This document shows, piece by piece, positions 34,561 to 44,436 of a stretch of DNA of 64,000 nucleotides; positions within the stretch are counted from its first letter, which is position 1, and each line of letters starts with the position of its first letter. Origin of the DNA: Planococcus citreus (lineage in GTDB: Bacteria; Bacillota; Bacilli; Bacillales_A; Planococcaceae); assembly GCF_003664125.1 (NCBI RefSeq), contig NZ_RCCP01000001.1, forward strand, positions 62,001-126,000, read 5' to 3'. The notes under the pieces are model-generated. The model did no database searches. It worked only from the letters and a program-made list of their open reading frames with translations, and was not told the DNA's origin. Made by a program: the position numbers and the translations under genes.

Positions 34561-35541
34561 TTACTTTAGCTCGATATCTGCGGAATAAATGCCATGAAGC
34601 TTGCCGTCTGCCGTACGGAGCTGCAAGACGCCGTCTTCTGTAATGCCTTCCGCTATGCCTTCTAAGGTTTCACGCGACATGCGGGCGCGAACCGCTTTGC
34701 CGATTGTCGCAGAATGCCCTTCCCATAATATTTTTAACGGTGCGAATCCTTTTTCAATATAGAGCTCTGTATAGATTTCAAGAAAGTGCAGGATTTCCTG
34801 CACTAATTCCCTACGGTTTACCAGTTCGCCGGACTCAAGACGCAAGGAAGTGGCGATGTCCTGAACGCCAGCATCAAAATCTTCCCGTTCTTGATTGACG
34901 TTGACGCCAATGCCGATGATCAAAGCTTGGATACCATCAGCGTCCGATTGCAGCTCTGTTAGAATACCAGTGGCTTTTTTTGTGCCAAACAGGATATCAT
35001 TCGGCCATTTGATCGATGCTTGTAAACCCGTCACCGATTGAATCGCCCGGACAATTGCTACCGCAGCAACCAATGTGAATTGGGGCGCTTTATGGGGCGG
35101 GACGTCGGGACGCAAGATGATGCTCATCCAGATTCCTTGCCCCTTCGCCGAATCCCATTTTCTCATCAAGCGGCCTCTGCCTTCTGTCTGAAGCTCCGCA
35201 ATGACCACCGTTCCATCCGGCGCGCCTTCTTGTGCCAGTTGGTGCGCAACGATTTGAGTCGATGCACATTGTTCCATATACTCGATGCGCTTGCCGATTT
35301 TTTTCGTCTTGAGATCGGCCTGGACAAGAAAAGCTTCCAGGCTGTCTGGGCTTTTTTGGATACGGTAGCCTTTTTTGCGCACCGATTCGATTTCATAGCC
35401 CATTTCCTCAAGTTCTTTCATATGCTTCCAAATCGCCGTTCTGGAAACTCCGAACTCGTCTGCCAATTGCTGGCCGGACACCGGTTCCGTCCCTGCTTCT
35501 AATAGCCGTGTCGCCAATTTATGTGTGACGGTGATATTCAT
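34561..35541 (-). CDS. birA: Biotin protein ligase / biotin repressor BirA
   Basis: The 326-residue protein has an N-terminal winged helix-turn-helix (VSRTAIWKHMKELEEMGYEI, about 31-50), the biotinyl-AMP-binding GRGRLMRKWDSAKGQGIW near 121-138, KWPNDIL near 178 and a C-terminal SH3-like cap. It attaches biotin to carboxylases and represses biotin genes. It overlaps cca by 23 bases and is the last gene of the dapB-to-birA run. Confidence 0.94.
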   Translation of the reverse strand: MNITVTHKLATRLLEAGTEPVSGQQLADEFGVSRTAIWKHMKELEEMGYEIESVRKKGYRIQKSPDSLEAFLVQADLKTKKIGKRIEYMEQCASTQIVAHQLAQEGAPDGTVVIAELQTEGRGRLMRKWDSAKGQGIWMSIILRPDVPPHKAPQFTLVAAVAIVRAIQSVTGLQASIKWPNDILFGTKKATGILTELQSDADGIQALIIGIGVNVNQEREDFDAGVQDIATSLRLESGELVNRRELVQEILHFLEIYTELYIEKGFAPLKILWEGHSATIGKAVRARMSRETLEGIAEGITEDGVLQLRTADGKLHGIYSADIELK

Positions 35542-36652
35542 CTATGAACCAGTCCTTTATCTGTTCTTTATCATTGGCCAAGCGGCGTTCGACCACTGCT
35601 TTTTCAATATGCAAGGTCCATTCTTTCAGCCATGGCCCCGCCTTTTTTCCAGTCCATTCCATCAAATCACGCCCATTGGCCGCAAGTTCTGATTTCGATT
35701 GGATTGGCAACGCCTGTTGCCGCTCTTTCACCGCTTGCGTTTTATGCGATGTGGCCTGTGCAATCGTCAATTGGCGTTCGGTGAAGCTATAATAAACCCA
35801 GTTGTCCCAAAGTGGCAGCCGGCTCGCTTCAAGTGCATGTTGAAGGTCTTTTTTGTCCTGGTTGGAGAAACGGTATTCACGTATTGCACTGAAAGGCTCG
35901 CCATTTTGATGCAATAGGTAAAACCAGCCCGACAATGGATCTTTGCTGGCTGTATATCCAGACCAATCCAGCTCGAATAATCCGCCTGAGGGCAAAAAAC
36001 GGTTCAGCTGTGTTTCGATCAAATACCCCATGCTGATGCGCGGAGCTGGAGAAACCATGACTTTGTCCAATTCCGCCTTGATGCGCTCCATGGCGACGGA
36101 CTGTATCTTCCCTGCGTGTTCGATGATGGCTCGTTTGGTCACGGGCTCGATATGGAAATTCAACTGCCCAGAAAAGCGGATTGCCCGCAGCATGCGCAAA
36201 GCATCTTCTGCGAAACGCTCTTGTGGAACACCGACTGCACGGATGATGCCTGCACTTAGATCTTCTTTGCCGCCAAAAGGATCGATGATTTCCATTTGTT
36301 CAGTCATCGCCATTGAATTGATGGTGAAATCACGGCGTTTTAGATCTTCTTGCAACGAATTGACGAATTCCACTTTATCCGGCCTCCGATTATCCGAATA
36401 GCCGCTTTCTGTTCGAAATGTGGTGACTTCGGTTCCTTGGCCTTCGATGAGGATCATAACCGTCCCATGCTCGATTCCTGTATCGATCGACCGTTCGAAT
36501 AGGGCTTTCACTTGTTCGGGTGACGCAGATGTCGCTACATCGATATCATGAGGCACGGATCCGCGCAAATAATCCCGCACCGCGCCGCCAACCATATAGG
36601 CTTCAAATCCCGCATCTTTTAAACGCGCGATAATCTGCTTGGCCCGTTTCAT
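35519..36652 (-). CDS. cca: CCA tRNA nucleotidyltransferase
   Basis: The 377-residue protein is a class II nucleotidyltransferase with the GG...D-x-D motif ([10 protein letters not shown]...HDIDVATSA, about 21-44), [10 protein letters not shown] near 107 and the template-like [16 protein letters not shown] near 147-162. It adds CCA to tRNA 3' ends. It overlaps bshA upstream by four bases and birA downstream, so translation is coupled across all three. Confidence 0.95.
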   Translation of the reverse strand: MKRAKQIIARLKDAGFEAYMVGGAVRDYLRGSVPHDIDVATSASPEQVKALFERSIDTGIEHGTVMILIEGQGTEVTTFRTESGYSDNRRPDKVEFVNSLQEDLKRRDFTINSMAMTEQMEIIDPFGGKEDLSAGIIRAVGVPQERFAEDALRMLRAIRFSGQLNFHIEPVTKRAIIEHAGKIQSVAMERIKAELDKVMVSPAPRISMGYLIETQLNRFLPSGGLFELDWSGYTASKDPLSGWFYLLHQNGEPFSAIREYRFSNQDKKDLQHALEASRLPLWDNWVYYSFTERQLTIAQATSHKTQAVKERQQALPIQSKSELAANGRDLMEWTGKKAGPWLKEWTLHIEKAVVERRLANDKEQIKDWFIDEYHRHT

Positions 36653-37791
36653 TGCTTATCGGCCTTTTTCAGCAAGCGCGCGTATAGCGTTTCGTATTCG
36701 GCGAGGATTTTCTCTGAGCTGAAGCGTTTGGTCGCGGTTTCCAAAGCCGTCACCGACAATTTTTCATGGAGCATATCGTCGGTCAATATGCGGATTGCCG
36801 CGTCAGCCGCAGCATCAATATCGCCCAGTTCCACCAAAAAGCCGTTTTCGCCCGGTTCGATGATTTCCGGAATGCCTCCGATTTGCGTACCGATTGCCGG
36901 CACGCCGCAAGCCATTGCCTCAAGCAACACAAGGCCAAACGCCTCTTTTTCCGACATCAGCAATTTCACATCGCTCATGCTGTAAAGCTCGGATAGATTG
37001 TCTCGCTTGCCGAGGAACAAGACCTCCTGTTCAATATGGAGGTCTTTCACTTGCTGGTGGATGCGGCTCATTTCAGGGCCGTCGCCGACCAGCAATAATT
37101 TGGCGCCGACCGTCTTTTGCACTTTTGCAAAAGTGGAGACGACATCTTCCACGCGCTTCACTTTGCGGAAATTCGACACATGGATCAATACTTTTTCATG
37201 CGCTTCAATGCCTAGCTCTTCCTTCAACTTGGCTGAATCGTGCAGATGATATTCCCGTTCGTCGACAAAATTATGAACGGTTTCAATCTCTTTGTCCGGT
37301 GCGATCATCTCGTAGGTCTGCTGTTTCAATGAATCCGACACTGCCGTCACGATATCGGATTTCTCGATGCCGTAACGGATTGCATCTTTCAATGAGCTGT
37401 CTGTACCGAGGACTGTAATATCGGTGCCGTGCAAAGTCGTGACGATGCCGATGTCGGACCCTGCCATATCGCGTCCCAATATCGCACAAACGGCATGAGG
37501 GATTGCGTAATGCACATGCAGAAGGTCAAGTTCTTCGTTTTTGATCACTTCCGCAATCTTCGTTGCCAGCGCGATGTCATACGGTGCATATTGAAACACT
37601 GAATAGCTGTTGACATCCACTTGGTGGCTGAATATATTCGCATACAGCCGGTTTAGCCGGAACGGCGTACTCGAGGTGATGAAATGGATTTCATGGCCTT
37701 TTTCAGCCAGCATTTTTCCCAGTTCCGTCGCCACTACGCCAGATCCGCCGACTGTCGGGTAACATGTAATTCCGATTTTCATTTTTCGCAA
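36649..37791 (-). CDS. bshA: N-acetyl-glucosaminyl L-malate synthase BshA (bacillithiol)
   Basis: GT4 glycosyltransferase of 380 residues. The N-terminal [20 protein letters not shown] (about 6-25) and the C-terminal ExxxxxxxE motif (EAFGLVLLE) are both present. It links UDP-GlcNAc and malate, the first step of bacillithiol synthesis. The frame runs to 37833. The TTG at 37791 is chosen because GGAGGAG lies five bases before it and the resulting [12 protein letters not shown] start matches B. subtilis BshA. The ATG at 37782 is too far from that ribosome site. bshB1, which adjoins it in B. subtilis, is absent. Confidence 0.93.
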   Translation of the reverse strand: MRKMKIGITCYPTVGGSGVVATELGKMLAEKGHEIHFITSSTPFRLNRLYANIFSHQVDVNSYSVFQYAPYDIALATKIAEVIKNEELDLLHVHYAIPHAVCAILGRDMAGSDIGIVTTLHGTDITVLGTDSSLKDAIRYGIEKSDIVTAVSDSLKQQTYEMIAPDKEIETVHNFVDEREYHLHDSAKLKEELGIEAHEKVLIHVSNFRKVKRVEDVVSTFAKVQKTVGAKLLLVGDGPEMSRIHQQVKDLHIEQEVLFLGKRDNLSELYSMSDVKLLMSEKEAFGLVLLEAMACGVPAIGTQIGGIPEIIEPGENGFLVELGDIDAAADAAIRILTDDMLHEKLSVTALETATKRFSSEKILAEYETLYARLLKKADKQ

Positions 37792-37802
37792 ATTTTCTCC
37801 TC

Positions 37803-38207
37803 CTATTTCCGGCGGTCGCTGAGGAGCCGCCAATCGACCAAGCCATTTTCCAAACCTTTCAGGAGGACTTCGGCTGTTCCCATATTGGTCGCAAGCGGGA
37901 TTTGGTATACATCACAAAGGCGGATTAAAGCCGTAACATCCGGCTCGTGCGGCTGGGCTGTCAGCGGGTCGCGGAAAAAGATGATCATATCCATTTCATT
38001 CTGTGCTATCATCGCCCCGATCTGCTGGTCTCCCCCAAGCGGCCCGGATTGAAAACGATGGACCGATAAGCCTGTTCCTTCAACCAAACGGGAGCCGGTC
38101 GTTCCTGTTGCGTACAATTGATGCTTTGCCAAGATAGGCTTATAAGCTAGTGCAAATTGTATCAAATCATCTTTTTTCCGATCGTGCGCAACCAATGCGA
38201 TATTCAT
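37803..38207 (-). CDS. mgsA: Methylglyoxal synthase
   Basis: The 134-residue enzyme begins [18 protein letters not shown]. It contains the phosphate-binding TGTTGSRL near 45-52, the catalytic Asp region [10 protein letters not shown] near 63-72, and FFRDPL. It converts dihydroxyacetone phosphate to methylglyoxal. It lies between dapB and bshA; methylglyoxal is a known substrate of bacillithiol-dependent detoxification, so the pairing is sensible. Confidence 0.96.
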   Translation of the reverse strand: MNIALVAHDRKKDDLIQFALAYKPILAKHQLYATGTTGSRLVEGTGLSVHRFQSGPLGGDQQIGAMIAQNEMDMIIFFRDPLTAQPHEPDVTALIRLCDVYQIPLATNMGTAEVLLKGLENGLVDWRLLSDRRK

Positions 38208-38225
38208 CCAATCGCCTCCATTATT

Positions 38226-39029
38226 TTAGCCTATGATATGTTCCAGGCCGTAAATTAATTCCTTGCGTTCTACCACTTCGCGAATCGACAAACTGACGCC
38301 AGACATGAACGAACCGCGGTTGAACGAATCGTGGCGCAATGTCAAAAGCTGTCCTTCGCCGCCCAGCAGCACTTGCTGATGCGCCACTAACCCCGGCAGG
38401 CGGACGCTATGGATGCGCATACCTTCGTAGTCTGCGCCGCGAGCGCCTTGCAAAGTTTCCTTTTCATCCAGATGGCCTTGCTGATGTACTGGCCGCGTTT
38501 CACTCATCATATGCGCCGTCTTCATTGCGGTACCTGACGGGGCATCCAGTTTTTGGTCATGATGCATTTCGATGATTTCCACATCCGGCAAATATTTTGC
38601 CGCCTGTTCTGCAAATTTCATCATCAAGACTGCCCCCACCGCAAAATTAGGCGCGATGATGCAGCCAAGCTCTGAGGTTTTGGCAAGTTCTTTCAATTCT
38701 TCCAATTCCTCAGTGGAAAATCCTGTTGTCCCGACGACCGGGCGGATACCGAGCTGCAGCGCTTGTTTGGTATGCGCATAGACATGCTTGGGCGTCGTCA
38801 AATCGACGAGGACATCCGGTGCATGCTGGCCATGAAGCTTTTCTAAGTCGGTAAAAACCGGCACTTGAAAACTTTCAGGAAACAAGCCCGTCTCCGCCAA
38901 TGTTGCGCCGATGTCTTTATAATCCAGTGCTGCCACGAGTTCCATATCGGCATTTTCCATTACAGTATGTACAGCTTCTTTGCCCATTTTCCCGCGGGCT
39001 CCGGCAATCGCTACTTTTATCGTCATCAT
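38226..39029 (-). CDS. dapB: 4-hydroxy-tetrahydrodipicolinate reductase
   Basis: The 267-residue enzyme has the NAD(P)H motif VAIAGARGKMG near 6-16, the catalytic EMHHDQKLDAPSGTA near 155-169 and normal family length. It makes tetrahydrodipicolinate for lysine and meso-diaminopimelate. It starts at either of two adjacent ATG codons after AAGGAAG. It overlaps ypjD by four bases. Confidence 0.96.
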   Translation of the reverse strand: MMTIKVAIAGARGKMGKEAVHTVMENADMELVAALDYKDIGATLAETGLFPESFQVPVFTDLEKLHGQHAPDVLVDLTTPKHVYAHTKQALQLGIRPVVGTTGFSTEELEELKELAKTSELGCIIAPNFAVGAVLMMKFAEQAAKYLPDVEIIEMHHDQKLDAPSGTAMKTAHMMSETRPVHQQGHLDEKETLQGARGADYEGMRIHSVRLPGLVAHQQVLLGGEGQLLTLRHDSFNRGSFMSGVSLSIREVVERKELIYGLEHIIG

Positions 39030-39367
39030 TGTTCTTCCTTTCTCGTCCAGCGGTCTTTATCACGGGTCCGGAATTTTTCCATGACCCCGTCGTGGGCTTC
39101 CTGCAAATCGATTTCCATGGAGTTGGCCATGCAGATCAAGACGAAGAGCACATCGCCCATTTCCTCTTCGATCAGCTTTTCGGCTTCTGACTCTTTTTTC
39201 TTTTTCGGCCCGTATACATGATTGACTTCGCGTGCCAATTCCCCGAGTTCTTCGGTCATTCGCGCAAGCATCTCCATCGGCGCAAAATACCCTTCTTTAA
39301 ACTGCCCGATGTGGCGGTCCACTTCTTCCTGTAATTGCCTCATGCTTTTATCTGCGTTCACTGTCAT
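39026..39367 (-). CDS. ypjD: MazG-like nucleotide pyrophosphohydrolase YpjD
   Basis: An all-alpha NTP pyrophosphatase of about 113 residues with the metal-binding EELGELAREVNH and EEEMGDVLFVL helices (ExxE and ExxD). It matches B. subtilis YpjD. It probably hydrolyses non-canonical NTPs. The frame opens at 39382; ATG 39367 after GGGAG is preferred, though the spacing is short and the GTG two codons later is also possible. It is the first gene of the dapB operon. Confidence 0.85.
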   Translation of the reverse strand: MTVNADKSMRQLQEEVDRHIGQFKEGYFAPMEMLARMTEELGELAREVNHVYGPKKKKESEAEKLIEEEMGDVLFVLICMANSMEIDLQEAHDGVMEKFRTRDKDRWTRKEEQ

Positions 39368-39469
39368 CACACTCCCATTCAATCGTAAAGAAAACGGGGG
39401 GTGTTGTCAAAAACGGCAGCATGGCAGATAATACAGAAGTTAATGACAAAAAAGGGAGGCTGCTTTTTT

Positions 39470-40333
39470 ATGAAAGATCTTCAGTTGAAAAATATCTTTT
39501 TCATCCTTCTCGGCTCAGCTATCTATAGTTTCGGCTTTGTTCATTTTAATATCCAAAATGAGCTCGGTGAAGGCGGCTTCGCAGGGATCACGCTGATCCT
39601 GTATTTCCTTTGGAACTGGGATCCTGCATTGATGAACCTGTTATTGAACATTCCTTTATTCTTTATCGGCTGGAAATTGCTCGGGCGCAAGGTTTTTCTT
39701 TATACGATCATCGGCACGGTCGCCGTTTCCGTCTTCTTGAAAATCTTCCTTGTCTACGAAGTCCAAATTCCTTTGCGCGACGACTTATTCCTTGCCGCTT
39801 TGTTTGCGGGCGTCTTTGTCGGGATGGGGCTTGGCATCATTTTCCGCTACGGGGGAACGACGGGCGGCGTTGATATCATTGCCAGGCTCGTTCAGAAATA
39901 CATCGGTTGGAGCATGGGCAAGACAATGTTTCTATTCGATGCATTGGTCATTATGCTGTCGTGGTTGACCTTCCTCGACTACCGCTCCATGATGTATACG
40001 CTCGTCGCAGTATTCGTCGGTGCCCGTGTCATCGACTTCGTCCAAGAAGGGGCTTACTCTGGACGCGGCGCATTGATCATCTCTAATTCCCAAGAGGAAA
40101 TTGCGAGCCGCATCGCCATTGAAATGGATCGCGGCATCACCATTCTCCGGGGCTATGGCCATTTCACCAAAGAAGAGCGCGAAGTCCTGTATTGCGTCGT
40201 TGCCCGCAATGAGCTCGTGCGGCTGAAAAACATCGTCAATTCCGTCGATCCCCACGCATTCGTCTCATTGATCGAAGTGCATGACGTCATGGGTGAAGGG
40301 TTTACGCTCGATGAACAGAAACAGCCTCTTTGA
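39470..40333 (+). CDS. ypjC: YitT/YpjC family membrane protein with DUF2179 domain
   Basis: A 287-residue protein with about five or six membrane spans up to residue 200 (YitT-type, GGTTGGVDIIARL near 127-139) and a soluble C-terminal DUF2179 domain (about 215-275). The function of the family is unknown. The frame begins at 39401. ATG 39470 is chosen because GGGAGG lies ten bases before it and the first membrane helix then starts close to the N-terminus. It is the only plus-strand gene between ponA and the window end that is well supported. Confidence 0.87.
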   Translation: MKDLQLKNIFFILLGSAIYSFGFVHFNIQNELGEGGFAGITLILYFLWNWDPALMNLLLNIPLFFIGWKLLGRKVFLYTIIGTVAVSVFLKIFLVYEVQIPLRDDLFLAALFAGVFVGMGLGIIFRYGGTTGGVDIIARLVQKYIGWSMGKTMFLFDALVIMLSWLTFLDYRSMMYTLVAVFVGARVIDFVQEGAYSGRGALIISNSQEEIASRIAIEMDRGITILRGYGHFTKEEREVLYCVVARNELVRLKNIVNSVDPHAFVSLIEVHDVMGEGFTLDEQKQPL

Positions 40334-40351
40334 TGCAAGTATGTCAAATAA

Positions 40352-40391
40352 AAAAACGGGCGGGAAAAGCAAATGCTTTTCCCGCCCGTTT
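40352..40391. terminator. Bidirectional terminator between ypjC and yugP
   Basis: A 17-bp perfect stem AAACGGGCGGGAAAAGC with an AAAT loop and A/T tracts on both sides separates the convergent ypjC and yugP genes. Confidence 0.93.
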
Positions 40392-40398
40392 CGTTTTA

Positions 40399-41094
40399 TT
40401 ATGAACGATCCATGCTTGTGTAGATCAAGATTAAACGAGCAAGTTCGATCACCGCAACTGCAGTAGCTGCTACATAAGTCATCGCTGCTGCGTTCAATAC
40501 TTTTTTCGCGTGTCTCTCTTCATCGTTGCGGATGATGTTATGCGACAACAGCTGGTCCATCGCGCGGTTCGAAGCGTTGAATTCGACCGGCAAAGTGACC
40601 AATTGGAACAACACACCGACTGCTAGAAGCGCGATACCGATCAACATGGCTCCGCTAATGTTTGCGAATATACCAATCATGATGAACACCCACGACATAT
40701 TGGAAGAAATATTGACCATCGGCACAAGGCGGTGGCGGAAGCGCAGGAATGAATAATCCGTTGCATCCTGGATCGCGTGCCCTACTTCGTGCGCTGCGAC
40801 AGCAGTACCAGCAACCGATGGCTCATGGTAGTTATGGCTGCTGAGCGCAACTGTTTTGGTCATCGGGTTGTAGTGGTCGCTAAGCATCCCGCGGCTTTCA
40901 ACGACTTTGACATTACTCAAGCCATTTTGGTCAAGAATAATGCGAGCCACTTCGGCCCCTGTATGACCGGAAGTCGACCGGACTTTAGAATATTTCTTAT
41001 ACGTGCTTTTCAATTTCATTTGAGCCCAAATCGGCACAATTAACAAGACGATAAAATAAATTATATAGCCGCTCAATCCCATTTTATTGATCAA
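40399..41094 (-). CDS. yugP: Membrane-bound zinc metallopeptidase YugP
   Basis: A 231-residue protein with an N-terminal membrane span (about 6-24), the zinc motif HEVGH in AAHEVGHAIQDA near 112, two further central spans (about 130-180) and one at the C-terminus. This is the neutral zinc metallopeptidase 2 family (B. subtilis YugP). Substrates are unknown; membrane quality control is a guess. In B. subtilis yugP lies elsewhere, so its place between ypjC and ypjA is a local difference. Confidence 0.85.
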   Translation of the reverse strand: MINKMGLSGYIIYFIVLLIVPIWAQMKLKSTYKKYSKVRSTSGHTGAEVARIILDQNGLSNVKVVESRGMLSDHYNPMTKTVALSSHNYHEPSVAGTAVAAHEVGHAIQDATDYSFLRFRHRLVPMVNISSNMSWVFIMIGIFANISGAMLIGIALLAVGVLFQLVTLPVEFNASNRAMDQLLSHNIIRNDEERHAKKVLNAAAMTYVAATAVAVIELARLILIYTSMDRS

Positions 41095-41145
41095 CCTCTC
41101 TTTGTGTTTCTATATGTCTATTTTACTTGTTTTTCTGACTTTCGG

Positions 41146-41754
41146 TCAACTGATACGCCGCGGCTCCAGGTGGCGGTTCTGTGACGCTGTGAACCAGGCG
41201 AACGCGATGCAGGCAATTGACAGCCAGAACGTGAAATAACCGATTTGTGCGCTAAATTCGCTCAAGCTCGAGTAAATCGGCATCTGCCCAAACACATAAT
41301 CGATGACATCGTTATGCAAAGTCCAGATCGCGGTGAGTGCCACCGATAAATAGCCGAAGCGGTAATGTTCGAAATAAAGCACTGCTTGCAGCGCCATGGC
41401 AAAGTGAGAAGCGACGAGCATCCAGCCCAGCCAGCCGATCGATCCGGTGTGCACGAGCGTCAACAAATTCATGACGACCGCCCATAGGCCATATTTGATC
41501 AAAGTGACAAAAGCGAGCGCTTCGATAAGCGGACTGTGCTTGCCGATGATCCATAGTCCGAGAACAATCGTGAAAAACAAGCTCGCGGTCGGGCTATCCG
41601 GCACGAAGATGAGAAATATCGGTTCCGTAATGCGCAATTGCCAACCATACCATATGTATCCGTAAATGGTCCCGCCCAAATTGACGAAAAACAGCAATAT
41701 CAAAAACGGGCGGAACATTAGCCAAGCCGAAATTTTTGCTGTGAATTCCACCAT
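41146..41754 (-). CDS. ypjA: YpjA family membrane protein (DUF1405)
   Basis: A 202-residue integral membrane protein with about six hydrophobic spans and family features such as LGGTIYGYIWYGWQL near 26-40 and TLHNDVIDYVFG near 145. It lies next to the qcr genes as in B. subtilis. Its function is unknown. Confidence 0.82.
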   Translation of the reverse strand: MVEFTAKISAWLMFRPFLILLFFVNLGGTIYGYIWYGWQLRITEPIFLIFVPDSPTASLFFTIVLGLWIIGKHSPLIEALAFVTLIKYGLWAVVMNLLTLVHTGSIGWLGWMLVASHFAMALQAVLYFEHYRFGYLSVALTAIWTLHNDVIDYVFGQMPIYSSLSEFSAQIGYFTFWLSIACIAFAWFTASQNRHLEPRRIS

Positions 41755-41778
41755 CCAATCTCCCTTTCCTGTGCAAAA

Positions 41779-41804
41779 AAAAGAGCCGGTTTCCCGGCTC
41801 TTTT
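41779..41804 (-). terminator. Terminator of the qcrABC operon
   Basis: An 11-bp stem AAAAGAGCCGG with a TTTC loop and A-tract lies eight bases after the qcrC stop. Confidence 0.92.
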
Positions 41805-41812
41805 ACATTGCA

Positions 41813-42595
41813 TTATTCAGCTTCAAGTCCAGCAATAAACTCAGTCATGACTTGAAGATCTTCTTCTGAACCATCCCAAGATGGCGGCATGGATTGAACT
41901 CCGCCAGCTTCGATACCATTCACGGCAATTTCAGCGATTTCTTCTGCTGACAGGCCAGTTCCGATCAAGCTCGGTCCGACTGCCCCTTCCAAGTTGTCGC
42001 CGTGGCAACTAATACAAGCCGCTGCTGAATAGATCTCATATCCAGGGTCCGCTGTATCAATTTCCACTTCTTCCGTGATTTCCCCTTGCCGAGCCGCTGC
42101 TTCCCAGTCGTGGTTAGCTACGGATTCCCAAGTGAGGAATACGATGGATGCGATTGCCAAAAGCATGAAGCCTGTCGGCAATGGGCGTTTCGATGGACGG
42201 CGTTCCGGCCCGCGATCGAGGAACGGTGCAAGCATCAAAGCACCGAACGCAAGGCCCGGAATGATGATTGCGCCGACAACGTTAAACGGTCCGGACGCGA
42301 ATTCATATTTCAATAATTGGTATAAGAACAAGAAATACCAGTCTGGCAGTGGAATATATGCCGTGTCTGTCGGGTCAGCCTGGCCTTCTAGAGGCGAAGG
42401 GTGGGCGACAGTCAAGAGCAAATACCCAATTAAGAAGACAGAACCAATCATCCATTCTTTTAGAAGGAAGTTCGGCCAAAAGGCTTCTGTTTTGCCAGGA
42501 TATTCGGAGTAATCTTTCGGGATATTCGGTTTCCGAAACTCTTTGCTCGGAACACGTGAATCCCCTACAAATTTCATCCCTTTTCCGCGGTGCAT
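41813..42595 (-). CDS. qcrC: Menaquinol:cytochrome c reductase, cytochrome b/c subunit
   Basis: The 260-residue protein fuses a subunit IV-like three-helix membrane part (about 45-150) to a cytochrome c domain at the C-terminus. The single heme c site is CISCH in SAAACISCHGDNLEG near 188, with an axial Met in SMPPSWDG. It passes electrons from the bc complex to cytochrome c or oxidase on the outer face. The start MHRGKGMKFVGDSR matches B. subtilis QcrC, and AAGGAGGGG precedes it. Confidence 0.96.
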   Translation of the reverse strand: MHRGKGMKFVGDSRVPSKEFRKPNIPKDYSEYPGKTEAFWPNFLLKEWMIGSVFLIGYLLLTVAHPSPLEGQADPTDTAYIPLPDWYFLFLYQLLKYEFASGPFNVVGAIIIPGLAFGALMLAPFLDRGPERRPSKRPLPTGFMLLAIASIVFLTWESVANHDWEAAARQGEITEEVEIDTADPGYEIYSAAACISCHGDNLEGAVGPSLIGTGLSAEEIAEIAVNGIEAGGVQSMPPSWDGSEEDLQVMTEFIAGLEAE

Positions 42596-42631
42596 AGTGT
42601 CCCCTCCTTAAAATCCTTGGTCAAGGATGAA

Positions 42632-43306
42632 TTACAATGGCCCTGAAATACCTTGTCTTCTGATCATGATAAAGTGTGCTGCAAGCAACCCAAGCAAAGC
42701 AGCAGGCAAGAAGAAGACATGGATCGCGAAGAAGCGAGTCAAAGTTTGTGCGCCGAGAATCGTTGAATCCCCTGCAAGCAAAATTTTGATCGTTTCGCCG
42801 ATCACTGGTACAGAAGCTGCAATTTCAATCCCAACTTTTGTTGCGAACAATGCTTTCATATCCCATGGAAGCAAGTAACCTGTGAAAGATAGGCCGAGGA
42901 TTACGCCAAATAGCATAACGCCGACTACCCAGTTGAGCTCACGAGGTTTCTTATAAGATCCTGTGAAGAATACGCGTAGCGTATGAAGGAAAATCATAAC
43001 GACTACTAAAGAAGCTCCCCAGTGGTGCATCCCGCGCACGATTTCCCCAAAAGCGACTTCATTCTGGAGATAATAAACCGACTGCCAAGCATTCTCAATA
43101 TCCGGCACGTAATACATCGTAAGGAACATGCCAGATAGGATTTGGATGACTGTAATGAAAAATGTCAGTCCTCCGAAACAATAGACAAATGCTGAAAAGT
43201 GGTGTGCGGGGTTAACGTGTTCCGGTACTTCATGGTCTGCAATATCACGCCAGATCGGCGTGATGTCCAATCGCTCATCTACCCAATCATATAACTTGTT
43301 TAGCAC
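42632..43306 (-). CDS. qcrB: Menaquinol:cytochrome c reductase, cytochrome b subunit
   Basis: The 224-residue cytochrome b6-type protein has four membrane helices and the two heme-ligating His pairs (HHFSAFVYCFGG near 36, HHWGASLVVVMIFLH near 93, and later His residues near 195-210). It is close to identical in layout to B. subtilis QcrB. It oxidises menaquinol at the outer surface. It lies between qcrA and qcrC. Confidence 0.97.
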   Translation of the reverse strand: MLNKLYDWVDERLDITPIWRDIADHEVPEHVNPAHHFSAFVYCFGGLTFFITVIQILSGMFLTMYYVPDIENAWQSVYYLQNEVAFGEIVRGMHHWGASLVVVMIFLHTLRVFFTGSYKKPRELNWVVGVMLFGVILGLSFTGYLLPWDMKALFATKVGIEIAASVPVIGETIKILLAGDSTILGAQTLTRFFAIHVFFLPAALLGLLAAHFIMIRRQGISGPL

Positions 43307-43327
43307 TGGTGTCGTACCCCCTAACTA

Positions 43328-43831
43328 TTAAACTAAAGTGTTTTCTCTTACTGCTCCGATGGCTACAAAACCATCTTGTTCTTGAACTTGATACTCATCA
43401 AGAGGTCCGAGCGGCGGTGTACCTGCGATGTTCTGGCCATTTTTCTCATAGCGTCCAGCGTGGCAAGGGCAGAAGAACTGTGTTGGGTTTTCTGGATCCC
43501 CACCCCAGTTGACTGTGCATCCCAAGTGTTTGCAGACAGGTGAAAGTGCGATTAGTTTATCGCCTTCTTTGTAAACCCATGCAGAATTCGTGACTTCAGA
43601 TGTATACCATGCGTCCACTTGTTCAAATGTAAAGTCGACACGTACAGGCTCTTCTGTGATATCGGCAACAGCTTGGTCAGTCAAAACATAATCTCCGGCG
43701 TCATGTTGCTGCAATACTGGATCGACTGCAAAACGCACCATCGGCATTAACATTCCAGCTGCCATGAAACCACCTACACCAGTCAGTGTGTAACCTAAAA
43801 ATTGGCGTCGTGATACACGATTATTACTCAT
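43328..43831 (-). CDS. qcrA: Menaquinol:cytochrome c reductase, Rieske iron-sulfur subunit
   Basis: A 167-residue protein with a twin-arginine signal (VSRRQFLGYTLTGVGG, about 5-20) that stays as a membrane anchor. The 2Fe-2S ligands are in CKHLGC near 109 and CPCHAGRY near 129. The frame begins at 43879. ATG 43831 is chosen because AGGGGGG precedes it and the length equals the B. subtilis protein. It is the first gene of qcrABC; the 140-base gap upstream should hold the promoter. Confidence 0.96.
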   Translation of the reverse strand: MSNNRVSRRQFLGYTLTGVGGFMAAGMLMPMVRFAVDPVLQQHDAGDYVLTDQAVADITEEPVRVDFTFEQVDAWYTSEVTNSAWVYKEGDKLIALSPVCKHLGCTVNWGGDPENPTQFFCPCHAGRYEKNGQNIAGTPPLGPLDEYQVQEQDGFVAIGAVRENTLV

Positions 43832-43971
43832 TCTTTTCCCCCCTCTAACATTCAAGGTCAGTCCAATGGACATACTCATTCAAATATAATTACTAGGACA
43901 ACCTAATGATATATCAATCAAAACTTAAGGTCAATATCGCATTCAGTCTAATGGAACAGTTTGTGAACATT

Positions 43972-44436
43972 TCATGAATGATGTGTCCATTCTTTGGTAA
44001 ACAGCGGCAGCACTTGGCGCAGCTGGTCTTCCATGACCGATTTTTTGAAGGATTGGTCCATATCCCCCGTTGGAATGGCCGGCAGCCAGAGAACATTGTC
44101 AAGTTCTTCGACGGAACGCCATTTCGGATCAGTCGTCAGGTAAAAAATGTGCTTGAATCCCGTTTCCGACAGCTCTTTTTTCAATTGTTCGCCCAGCTCT
44201 GTTCGGTCTGCCGCCCGGACATAAGAAATAGGCGGAAGCAAAAGAATCCGCCCTTTGAATTGTTTTTCCAGTATAACAGTTAGAGATTGCAAATATTCGG
44301 ACGCACCCGCACTCGCCTTCATGCCCGAAGCAGTCAAGTCCAATTCGATCAGCGGCACGACCGCCGTATCGACATAATCTTTTTGGCTTACGTATAAATC
44401 GATATCTTTGCTGTTGAAATGCATGTATTCAGTCAC
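43972..44436 (-). CDS. ypiF: YpiF family protein (DUF2487)
   Basis: The 154-residue soluble protein matches the YpiF/DUF2487 family in length, the LLLPPISYVR segment and position between ypiB and qcrA. It overlaps ypiB by eight bases. The family function is unknown. Its repeated location beside qcrABC suggests, but does not show, a role linked to the bc complex. Confidence 0.82.
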   Translation of the reverse strand: MTEYMHFNSKDIDLYVSQKDYVDTAVVPLIELDLTASGMKASAGASEYLQSLTVILEKQFKGRILLLPPISYVRAADRTELGEQLKKELSETGFKHIFYLTTDPKWRSVEELDNVLWLPAIPTGDMDQSFKKSVMEDQLRQVLPLFTKEWTHHS

